From NCBI GenBank assembly GCA_032207245.1, contig JAGEOH010000237.1, positions 1 to 64,000 of the forward strand: a DNA stretch of 64,000 nucleotides, written 5' to 3'. The position numbers were made by a program, and so were the translations under genes. The notes under the pieces were generated by a model that did no database searches, was not told the DNA's origin, and saw only the letters and a program-made list of their open reading frames with translations. Below are positions 31,438-40,862 of this stretch, piece after piece; the first letter of the stretch is position 1, and each line of letters opens with the position of its first letter. This DNA comes from Pardosa pseudoannulata. Taxonomy: Eukaryota > Arthropoda > Arachnida > Araneae > Lycosidae.

Positions 31438-31471
31438 AAATTCTATTGGTTACTGAGAGCCAATAGAATTT
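31438..31471 (-). other. 3' UTR hairpin, perfect 12-bp stem (A4)
   Basis: AAATTCTATTGG (31438-31449) pairs with CCAATAGAATTT (31460-31471) across a 10-nt loop TTACTGAGAG. Against the first hairpin, one stem pair is changed on both sides while loop size and most loop bases are kept. Confidence 0.7.
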
Positions 31472-31571
31472 CTGCTTATTTGGGCTAAGTTTTACATGGG
31501 AGCAGAGGCTGCGAGCTAAGTCCAGGCTGTTCTAAGTTGGGAGTATGAATGACTACTGATAGGAAATGAGA

Positions 31572-34259
31572 TTACTCAAGCACTCTGTTAAGAATGGCCT
31601 TAGGCCGCTTATCGTTTGCAGGATCCGCATGGTCATATTGGGCTAGTTCCAGTAGGTGTTCAAAGCATAGATTAGCATGGAAATTATTAGCAAGTTTTTT
31701 AAGAAAATTTGATAAGGTGGGGAGATCAATTTCCCTGTGGATCTCAGCATTGCGGAAGTACCAGGGGGAATTAGTAATTTGCCTTATGGTGATATTATGG
31801 GCAGCACATAGTGCCTTAATATGAGATTTAGCAGCATATGACCAAGCGGGACTTGCATACGTAAGTAAAGGACGTAAATAAGTTTTATAAATGAGCATTT
31901 TATTATTAAAGTTCAATTTACTATTTCGAGCAATTAAGGGGAAGAGGGCACGTTTAGCAGCTCGAAATTTATTTTTAATATTGTGTGTGTGTTGTTTCCA
32001 AGTGAGATTTTTATCAAGGGTAACTCCTAGGTATTTAACAGTGTTAGACCAAGGGATAGCTGTGTTGCCGATGTAAATATTAGTGTTGTCAAATGTTCTG
32101 TTTTGTTTACTAGTGAACATGACAGCTTCGCATTTATCAGTGTTAAGTTTAATTTTCCACTTGTCGAGCCAGCTCTTGATGATAGTAATATGGTTATTAA
32201 CAGCCTTGATAGCATATTTGTAGTTCTTATTGGTAGAAATAATGGCTGTGTCATCCGCAAAGATGGCAATTTTAGTAGAGGCAGATTGGGGGATATCATT
32301 TATATATAAGTTAAATAGGATGGGGCCAATAATTGAGCCTTGGGGGACACCACTGTACATATTTTTAGTATTAGAGAGGGAGCTATTAATTTTAATTTGG
32401 AAGGTTCTATTGCTAAGGTAGGAAATTATAAGATGAATAAGAGAACTGGGGAAATTATAATTGATAAGCTTATGAATTAATCCGTCGATCCAAATTTTGT
32501 CGAAAGCCCTGGCCACATCTAAAAATAGCGCAGCAGTAGAGTATTTTTTGATCTTAGAGTCAGCTAGAATTTCAGTTAATCTATACACTTGGTGGGGGGC
32601 AGATAATTTAGAACGAAAACCATATTGGTAGGGAATTAAGATGTTATTATTATTAATATGATGATTTATTCTGTTAACCATTATTTTTTCAGTTAATTTA
32701 CTAATAGAGCATAATAAACTAATGGGACGATAGTTATTTGGGTCACTGTGCTTTTTATTAGGTTTAGGGATGGGAATGACTATTGAGTTTTTCCAAGAAT
32801 TAGGAAAATAATTAAGTTTAAGGATGGAATTAATAAGAAGATAAATTTTGAACTTATAAGAAATGGGGAGATTTTTAATCATTAAATTGGTAATTTTATC
32901 GTAGCCGGGGGATTTCTTAGTTTTAAGTTTATTGATGATTTCTAGCAATTCTCTAGGATCAAAATATTCATAGCTGTTATCTCTGCTACTGCTATTTTTA
33001 AAGTGAGCAACATTAGTATTAACAATGTTATCAGTGCTTCCGTTGGATCCTGGATTAAGGGTGAAGTTATTTGCAAGGGTATCAGCAATTAGATTACACT
33101 TATCATTATCAGTGGTGCAATAGCTATTATTAATACTATTGAAGAGAGGGGGAATTTTACTGAATTTATTTTTAAACCTGTTAGCTGCTCTCCAAATGGA
33201 TTTGTCTGAGGTGTCAAGTGAGTTAAGATAGTTGTTCCAACTATTGTTAGCTTTATCACGAAGGTAATATTTTAAGGCTTGTTGTGCATTATTCATGATG
33301 GTTTTGTTGGTAGTAGTTCTGTTGAGCTGCCATGCATGTCTGGTTCTATTTTTGTTATTAATAAGAATTTTTAAATGTCTATCGTTAGGGGTGTTGTTTG
33401 TGTCAGGTATGACTGTGGTACTACTGGCAACGGAGTTTCTAATATCAGAAGTAATGCTATCAACGAGATTATCAATATCATTGGGGTTGTTAATGTTAGG
33501 GATATTAATGGGGATACTATTTAAATTATTTTTATACTCACTCCAGTTGATAAAACTTTTAGGGGTAAATGAATAAAAATTAGAGTTTGTTTCAATAATT
33601 AATTTTACAGGGTTATGGTCTGAAGTGAGTTCACAGATAGTTTCAATGGTAAAATTATGGGGGATACCTTTAATAAGGGCAAAATCAATAATGTTGCCAG
33701 AATTTTTACTATAATGGGTGGGGGATTGAGGGGCAAGAATATCTATTTCACTATTGTCAGCTAAGTTAGAGATAAGAATACCATATTCATTGTTCTGGGG
33801 GCAATTCCAGTCAATGTGGGTAGCGTTAAGGTCACCGAAAATTAGAATATTATCATTTAAATTAGTAAGAATATTGAGGTCATAATTTACATCGTTAATA
33901 TTTTGGCAAGGGGGAATATAAGTGGAAATAATGGTATATACAGGGCAGTTAGGGAGTTTAATGTTGATAGCATTAGCGTTAATAATTTTGAGGTCAGGGA
34001 TCACCGTTTCATGGTGCGGGATAGATCTTTTAATAATGATGGCAGTACCCCTCATAGCATGATTTTGACTAGGGAAGTCATACCTGTATGTGTGGTAGTT
34101 TAAGATGTTTAATTTATCACTTGGTCTAAGCTTGGTTTCTTGGAGGAGGACAATATCGGGAGAATGCTCATTTATAAATTCACGGAACTCGTGTAGCTTC
34201 GATCTAATACTATTGCAATTCCATGCGAAGATTGAGAGTGAGGAAAGGGGAGCCGCCAT
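31572..34259 (-). CDS. ORF2: APE-type endonuclease and reverse transcriptase (copy A4)
   Basis: 895 residues, the same length as in A1-A3 with no net indel. Endonuclease motifs WNCN, LLQET, GDLNATH and SDHN and RT motifs LDVARAFD, GVPQGS and FADD are unchanged, while replacements cluster in the linker between the two domains (about 225-460) and near the C-terminus. Unchanged motifs, unchanged length and many silent differences suggest that both subfamilies evolved under protein-level constraint before insertion. The start is fixed by the TAATG at 34257-34261. It has a promoter and ORF1 upstream, so the copy is potentially autonomous. Confidence 0.95.
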   Translation of the reverse strand: MAAPLSSLSIFAWNCNSIRSKLHEFREFINEHSPDIVLLQETKLRPSDKLNILNYHTYRYDFPSQNHAMRGTAIIIKRSIPHHETVIPDLKIINANAINIKLPNCPVYTIISTYIPPCQNINDVNYDLNILTNLNDNILIFGDLNATHIDWNCPQNNEYGILISNLADNSEIDILAPQSPTHYSKNSGNIIDFALIKGIPHNFTIETICELTSDHNPVKLIIETNSNFYSFTPKSFINWSEYKNNLNSIPINIPNINNPNDIDNLVDSITSDIRNSVASSTTVIPDTNNTPNDRHLKILINNKNRTRHAWQLNRTTTNKTIMNNAQQALKYYLRDKANNSWNNYLNSLDTSDKSIWRAANRFKNKFSKIPPLFNSINNSYCTTDNDKCNLIADTLANNFTLNPGSNGSTDNIVNTNVAHFKNSSSRDNSYEYFDPRELLEIINKLKTKKSPGYDKITNLMIKNLPISYKFKIYLLINSILKLNYFPNSWKNSIVIPIPKPNKKHSDPNNYRPISLLCSISKLTEKIMVNRINHHINNNNILIPYQYGFRSKLSAPHQVYRLTEILADSKIKKYSTAALFLDVARAFDKIWIDGLIHKLINYNFPSSLIHLIISYLSNRTFQIKINSSLSNTKNMYSGVPQGSIIGPILFNLYINDIPQSASTKIAIFADDTAIISTNKNYKYAIKAVNNHITIIKSWLDKWKIKLNTDKCEAVMFTSKQNRTFDNTNIYIGNTAIPWSNTVKYLGVTLDKNLTWKQHTHNIKNKFRAAKRALFPLIARNSKLNFNNKMLIYKTYLRPLLTYASPAWSYAAKSHIKALCAAHNITIRQITNSPWYFRNAEIHREIDLPTLSNFLKKLANNFHANLCFEHLLELAQYDHADPANDKRPKAILNRVLE

Positions 34260-35824
34260 TACGGTGCGAATGAGCTGATTATTTCAGCACGACTGATGAA
34301 ATACATCAGCGCCTGATCCTTCGATGTGCATTTAAGCATGCCATCTCTAATTTCCGTTAGTTTGTGAGCTAACTCACTGAAGTTTTTAATTCCTAAAATT
34401 CCTTTAATGTCTTTAAGGACGTTATTAATTTCGTTAAGTCCCTGCAAAGGATTGATGCTTTCTGATTGAGTTTCAGTGTTTACTTGAGCTATAGTAGGTC
34501 TTAAAATGGCTGCCGTAATGGCGGATTCTTCCTCGCCAGAGCGAGCACTAGCACTGGTAGTCGGGTTGGGATTAGCAATTTTTGCGTATGAGTTTTGGGG
34601 ATTGACAGTTCTAAATGGAGTTTGATTGATGATTTTAGGCTTGGGGAATTTTGGACATCCCCTGTAACTGGCTGGGTGCGGGCCACCGCAATTGCAGCAC
34701 TTAAGCTGTTCTTTTTCTAAGTTATTACCTCCAGGACAATCGGGAGATAAGTGATCTCCTGAACATTTTACACATCTAGCCTTCATCATGCAGTGCTCGC
34801 TATGGTGGTGAAAGTATTGGCACCTATGGCATTGCTGAATTTTGAAGGGTGAGCGGTAATGCTCAATGCTGATTTTAAAATGCATTAATTTTTCCAAAAG
34901 AATTATTTCATTGCTTTTAGGGATGGGGGATAGGTGGATCAGGAAAAGGGGTAATTTTAGATTAGTTCTACGGCTAACCATTTGAACACATTTTATTACT
35001 TGAAAATTATGCTTTTCTGTTAGCACTTCAGTTATTTCTTCAGGGGTAGTTTCAAGGGGGAGCCCTCTTATGACTTTTTTAAGTGGCCTACTTTGGCCGA
35101 TAGGGAGCAAGAACCCTTCAATATTATTTTCTTTTAGAAATTTGGTAATATTCCTGTGATCATCAGGAGTTTCTGGGTGAAGTTTGATAAACTCTCCGCT
35201 TATCTTCGCATGGAATTTCAAATTTATTTTTTCCATATTATCTAAAGTTTCCTTATAATTAGCTTTTTTAACAATCGTTATGTGCTTAATTTTAATCTGC
35301 TTTTCTACATTTTCATTTTCTATATTACCATTTACATTAGAATTGGGTAGGTTACTTAAAACAGCAAATCGGTTTCCAATATTAATATTATTATTTCCGA
35401 TCGTATTTGTAGAGATCGGTCTCTTAGCAGTTAATCTAGGTGGGGGAAGATTATATTTATTGTCAGCTCTGAGTTTTTTAGAAGGTGGCTTAGCATTATC
35501 TAAATTATTAATTTCAGGGTCAGTAATTCTTAGGTCCTCAAGTCCGCAACTAATATCCGAAAATTTCATACCTTTTTCTTGCATCTCAATAACACGTGGG
35601 CATCGCTTGAGAGTTTCAGGAAACTGCTTATCGAGTCCCAGTTGAATTAGCTTGATAGCTTCCATCTCAGTAGTAGTCCAGTTCAAGTCATTAGTCGAGG
35701 TCGAGGGTGCGGAGGTAATGTCCATGTCCATATCCAAAGTCGAAACAGGCCTATCAGTTAGGTTTATAATCCTAGTCTTGTTCAGATTATCTCTGAACGT
35801 TAAAGTACGGGGTACTGTGTGCAT
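34259..35824 (-). CDS. ORF1: Gag-like zinc-knuckle protein (copy A4)
   Basis: 521 residues from the ATG at 35824; the open frame extends to 35884 only through a GTG. The N-terminal part is acidic with a DMDMD run, as in A1. The pre-knuckle region is strongly conserved and the three CCHC knuckles are present; the second reads CVKCSGDHLSPDC and keeps its ligands with different spacer residues. The C-terminal tail is shorter in Asn runs than in A1. The predicted role is RNA binding and RNP formation with ORF2 of the same transcript. Confidence 0.92.
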   Translation of the reverse strand: MHTVPRTLTFRDNLNKTRIINLTDRPVSTLDMDMDITSAPSTSTNDLNWTTTEMEAIKLIQLGLDKQFPETLKRCPRVIEMQEKGMKFSDISCGLEDLRITDPEINNLDNAKPPSKKLRADNKYNLPPPRLTAKRPISTNTIGNNNINIGNRFAVLSNLPNSNVNGNIENENVEKQIKIKHITIVKKANYKETLDNMEKINLKFHAKISGEFIKLHPETPDDHRNITKFLKENNIEGFLLPIGQSRPLKKVIRGLPLETTPEEITEVLTEKHNFQVIKCVQMVSRRTNLKLPLFLIHLSPIPKSNEIILLEKLMHFKISIEHYRSPFKIQQCHRCQYFHHHSEHCMMKARCVKCSGDHLSPDCPGGNNLEKEQLKCCNCGGPHPASYRGCPKFPKPKIINQTPFRTVNPQNSYAKIANPNPTTSASARSGEEESAITAAILRPTIAQVNTETQSESINPLQGLNEINNVLKDIKGILGIKNFSELAHKLTEIRDGMLKCTSKDQALMYFISRAEIISSFAP

Positions 35825-35909
35825 TCGCCAGTAATGAGACAGGTGCAAGCCGGGGCCCCACAAGCTCAAGCTAACCGAATCCACGGGGAGTCAGGGAGAG
35901 TCGTACGCA

Positions 35910-35943
35910 CGTCTGTCCACTATGGGAGCAGAGGGTGTACTGA
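35910..35943 (-). promoter_or_regulatory. Internal core promoter: Inr plus DPE (A4)
   Basis: TCAGTA on the minus strand (35943-35938) gives +1 at 35941; AGACG again falls at +28 to +32 (35914-35910). The leader around it has diverged from A1, so the retained motifs and spacing are meaningful. Confidence 0.8.
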
Positions 35944-35946
35944 TGA

Positions 35947-35954
35947 GGCAGTCT
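35947..35954. repeat. Right target-site duplication of A4 (8 bp)
   Basis: GGCAGTCT, matching 30903-30910. Confidence 0.65.
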
Positions 35955-36139
35955 CTCTGGGAGGAGAACTATTTATAGCCGGAAGTAAAGCAACAATAAA
36001 CAAGGGTGGGTTTCCCGTATTCCATTTCAGCCAAAAATGGGAGAAGGAAAAATACATCGAACCGCTATGCACACCGACAGAGTAAAGGGCTAGCGAATTT
36101 ATTAAAGAGTTTTTTCCTCCGATGTGTTTCCATTCGGAG
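35955..36139. other. Spacer between A4 and Sat2
   Basis: Non-repetitive DNA of about 185 bp continuing the A4 target locus. No gene seen. It contains CTATTTATAGCC (35969-35980) and ends in a hairpin at 36116-36140 (CCTCCGATG ... CATTCGGAGG) directly at the Sat2 border. Confidence 0.6.
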
Positions 36140-39100
36140 GGTTAAAATCCATTTCCGAACAGAAAACTTGAAAATTTACAAAAAACGTAAAAAACACGGA
36201 TTTGACGGATTTCGGAGCCATTCTGGGCATCAAAAAATCAACTTTCTTAAATGATAATAAAAATAGGTTTTTCGGATAGTTTTTCCTCGGCAATTTAATA
36301 AAATAAACGATTTAAGTCTAATTTGCAAGGTTAAAATCCATTTCCGAACAAAAAACTTGAAAATTTACAAAAACCGTAAAAAACACGGATTTGACGGATT
36401 TCGGAGCCATTCTGGGCATCGAAAAATCAACTTTCTTAAATGATAATAAAAATAGGTTTTTCGGACAGTTTTTCCTCGGCAATTTAATAAAATAAACGAT
36501 TTAAGTCTAATTTGCAAGGTTAAAATCCATTTCCGAACAGAAAACTTGAAAATTTACAAATAACGTAAAAAACACGGATTTGACGGATTTCGGAGCCATT
36601 CTGGGCATCAAAAAATCAACTTTCTTAAATGATAATAAAAATAGGTTTTTTGGACAGTTTTTCCTCGGCAATTTAATAAAATAAACGATTTAAGTCTAAT
36701 TTGCAAGGTTAAAATCCATTTCCGAACAAAAAACTTGAAAATTTACAAAAACCGTAAAAAACACGGATTTGACGGATTTCGGAGCCATTCTGGGCATCGA
36801 AAAATCAACTTTCTTAAATGATAATAAAAATAGGTTTTTCGGACAGTTTTTAATCGGCAATTTAATAAAATAAACGATTTAAGTCTAATTTGCAAGGTTA
36901 AAATCCATTTCCGAACAAAAAACTTGAAAATTTAAAAATATCGTAAAAAACACGAATTTGACGGATTTCGGAGCCATTCTGGGCATCAAAAAATCAACTT
37001 TCTTAAATGATAATAAAAATAGGTTTTTCGGACAGTTTTTCCTCGGCAATTTAATAAAATAAACGATTTAAGTCTAATTTGCAAGGTTAAAATCCATTTC
37101 CGAACAAAAAACTTGAAAATTTACAAAAACCGTAAAAAACACGGATTTGACGGATTTCGGAGCCATTCTGGGCATCAAAAAATCAACTTTCTTAAATGAT
37201 AATAAAAATAGGTTTTTCGGACAGTTTTTCCTCGGCAATTTAATAAAATAAACGATTTAAGTCTAATTTGCAAGGTTAAAATCCATTTCCGAACAAAAAA
37301 CTTGAAAATTTACAAAAAAAGTAAAATCACGGATTTGACGGATTTCGGAGCCATTCTGGGCATCGAAAAATCAACTTTCTTAAATGATAATAAAAATAGG
37401 TTTTTCGGACAGTTTTTCCTCGGCAATTTAATAAAATAAACGATTTAAGTCTAATTTGCAAGGTTAAAATCCATTTCCGAACAAAAAACTTGAAAATTTA
37501 CAAAAAACCGTAAAAAACACGGATTTGACGGATTTCGGAGCCATTCTGGGCATCGAAAAATCAACTTTCTTAAATGATAATAAAAATAGGTTTTTCGGAC
37601 AGTTTTTCCTCGGCAATTTAATAAAATAAACGATTTAAGTCTAATTTGCAAGGTTAAAATCCATTTCCGAACAAAAAACTTGAAAATTTACAAAAACCGT
37701 AAAAAACACGGATTTGACGGATTTCGGAGCCATTCTGGGCATCAAAAAATCAACTTTCTTAAATGATAATAAAAATAGGTTTTTCGGACAGTTTTTCCTC
37801 GGCAATTTAATAAAATAAACGATTTAAGTCTAATTTGCAAGGTTAAAATCCATTTCCGAACAAAAAACTTGAAAATTTACAAAAACCGTAAAAAACACGG
37901 ATTTGACGGATTTCGGAGCCATTCTGGGCATCAAAAAATCAACTTTCTTAAATGATAATAAAAATAGGTTTTTCGGACAGTTTTTCCTCGGCAATTTAAT
38001 AAAATAAACGATTTAAGTCTAATTTGCAAGGTTAAAATCCATTTCCGAACAAAAAACTTGAAAATTTACAAAAACCGTAAAAAACACGGATTTGACGGAT
38101 TTCGGAGCCATTCTGGGCATCGAAAAATCAACTTTCTTAAATGATAATAAAAATAGGTTTTTCGGACAGTTTTTCCTCGGCAATTTAATAAAATAAACGA
38201 TTTAAGTCTAATTTGCAAGGTTAAAATCCATTTCCGAACAAAAAACTTGAAAATTTACAAAAACCGTAAAAAACACGGATTTGACGGATTTCGGAGCCAT
38301 TCTGGGCATCGAAAAATCAACTTTCTTAAATGATAATAAAAATAGGTTTTTCGGACAGTTTTTCCTCGGCAATTTAATAAAATAAACGATTTAAGTCTAA
38401 TTTGCAAGGTTAAAATCCATTTCCGAACAAAAAACTTGAAAATTTACAAAAACCGTAAAAAACACGGATTTGACGGATTTCGGAGCCATTCTGGGCATCA
38501 AAAAATCAACTTTCTTAAATGATAATAAAAATAGGTTTTTCGGACAGTTTTTCCTCGGCAATTTAATAAAATAAACGATTTAAGTCTAATTTGCAAGGTT
38601 AAAATCCATTTCCGAACAAAAAACTTGAAAATTTCCAAAAACCGTAAAAAACACGGATTTGACGGATTTCGGAGCCATTCTGGGCATCAAAAAATCAACT
38701 TTCTTAAATGATAATAAAAATAGGTTTTTCGGACAGTTTTTCCTCGGCAATTTAATAAAATAAACGATTTAAGTCTAATTTGCAAGGTTAAAATCCATTT
38801 CCGAACAAAAAACTTGAAAATTTACAAAAACCGTAAAAAACACGGATTTGACGGATTTCGGAGCCATTCTGGGCATCGAAAAATCAACTTTCTTAAATGA
38901 TAATAAAAATAGGTTTTTCGGACAGTTTTTCCTCGGCAATTTAATAAAATAAACGATTTAAGTCTAATTTGCAAGGTTAAAATCCATTTCCGAACAAAAA
39001 ACTTGAAAATTTACAAAAACCGTAAAAAACACGGATTTGACGGATTTCGGAGCCATTCTGGGCATCGAAAAATCAACTTTCTTAAATGATAATAAAAATA

Positions 39101-40107
39101 GGTTTTTCGGACAGTTTTTCCTCGGCAATTTAATAAAATAAACGATTTAAGTCTAATTTGCAAGGTTAAAATCCATTTCCGAACAAAAAACTTGAAAATT
39201 TACAAAAACCGTAAAAAACACGGATTTGACGGATTTCGGAGCCATTCTGGGCATCAAAAAATCAACTTTCTTAAATGATAATAAAAATAGGTTTTTCGGA
39301 CAGTTTTTCCTCGGCAATTTAATAAAATAAACGATTTAAGTCTAATTTGCAAGGTTAAAATCCATTTCCGAACAAAAAACTTGAAAATTTACAAAAACCG
39401 TAAAAAACACGGATTTGACGGATTTCGGAGCCATTCTGGGCATCAAAAAATCAACTTTCTTAAATGATAATAAAAATAGGTTTTTCGGACAGTTTTTCCT
39501 CGGCAATTTAATAAAATAAACGATTTAAGTCTAATTTGCAAGGTTAAAATCCATTTCCGAACAAAAAACTTGAAAATTTACAAAAACCGTAAAAAACACG
39601 GATTTGACGGATTTCGGAGCCATTCTGGGCATCAAAAATCAACTTTCTTAAATGATAATAAAAATAGGTTTTTCGGACAGTTTTTCCTCGGCAATTTAAT
39701 AAAATAAACGATTTAAGTCTAATTTGCAAGGTTAAAATCCATTTCCGAACAAAAAACTTGAAAATTTAAAAAAACCGTAAAAAACACGGATTTGACGGAT
39801 TTCGGAGCCATTCTGGGCATCAAAAAATCAACTTTCTTAAATGATAATAAAAATAGGTTTTTCGGACAGTTTTTCCTCGGCAATTTAATAAAATAAACGA
39901 TTTAAGTCTAATTTGCAAGGTTAAAATCCATTTCCGAACAAAAAACTTGAAAATTTACAAAAACCGTAAAAAACACGGATTTGACGGATTTCGGAGCCAT
40001 TCTGGGCATCAAAAAATCAACTTTCTTAAATGATAATAAAAATAGGTTTTTCGGACAGTTTTTCCTCGGCAATTTAATAAAATAAACGATTTAAGTCTAA
40101 TTGCAAG
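36140..40107. repeat. Sat2: 189-bp satellite array, left part, about 21 monomers
   Basis: Head-to-tail 189-bp monomers with landmarks GGTTAAAATCCATTTCCGAA, CACGGATTTGACGGATTTC, TTAAATGATAATAAAAATAG and ACGATTTAAGTCTAATTTGC. The first few monomers carry more private changes (AACAGAAAACTTG, GTTTTTTGGACAG, TTTAATCGGC) than later ones, as expected at an array edge. All ORFs in either direction are monomer translations. Confidence 0.97.
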
Positions 40108-40862
40108 GTTTTCCGCAACAAAAAACTTGAAAAAAAAAAAAAAAAAAACCAAAATTTGAAAAATGGTAAAATATTTATATTTTATTTTATAAAAATTATT
40201 TAATAAACGATAATAAATATAAAATCAAGTAAAAAAAAATCAAACAAAATAATGTAAAAATCAACAACTAATGAAAAAAAATATTCTGCGTAAAAAAAAC
40301 TATCAAATGAGATGAAAAAAAAAATAATATTTAAAAATCATTATTTTAAAATTTTTCGAAAAAATCTTGCAATAAAATCATTTTAAACAAAAAATTAAAA
40401 TACAAACAAAAAATTGTTTTTCCACTGCAATTTAATAAATCATTTCGAGTATTTCCATTAATAAATAAATATTTAATAAACAAAAATATCGAAAAAAAAA
40501 AATTTAAAAAAAAAAAAACAAAATTTACGGATTATAAATATTTCGGACACTTTTAACAAAAAAAATTTCGATTAATATAATAAAAAAAAGTAAATTTTTT
40601 TAAATTTAATAAAACTATTTAATTTAAAAAAAATTTAAAAACAAAAACATTTTTTTAGCCATTTACAAAAAAACATTTAATGTAAAAAAAAATAAATTAA
40701 AAAAAAATCTTCTCAATTTAAAAATAAAATTGATTTTGCTTTGGTTTTTTAATCAATTTTTTTGAACAAAAATAATTTAAAAAAAACCGTAAAATTAATT
40801 TCATCCGTCCATTTATCAAAAAATCAAATACAAAATAAAAAAATATTTTTTGACAGTTTTTT
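40108..40862. repeat. Degraded Sat2 island, about four monomer lengths
   Basis: The normal monomer dissolves into A-rich low-complexity sequence with only scattered remnants (ATTTCGGACAC near 40548, CATCCGTCCATTTATC near 40802). A clean monomer returns at about 40863, and the next but one (41098-41210) is also damaged. This may be an old diverged block or badly polished consensus. Confidence 0.7.

Larger units (their letters stand above)
30911..35946 (-). mobile_element. Jockey-like element copy A4, complete, diverged subfamily
   Basis: Full-length element of about 5.04 kb with the same architecture as A2: Inr/DPE, ORF1, TAATG, ORF2, a hairpin-bearing 3' UTR with an internal A/T-rich tract, a terminal stem-loop and two 12-nt tail units. 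Proteins are clearly homologous along their length but differ at many positions from A1-A3, so A4 is a second subfamily. Both ORFs are intact. It is inserted in non-satellite DNA with an 8-bp target duplication; five extra bases lie between the Inr and the right duplication. Confidence 0.93.

Noticed and set aside
35969..35980. CTATTTATAGCC as a TATA-box promoter for a host gene
   Set aside because: No coding region follows on either strand within the spacer; AT-rich chance match.
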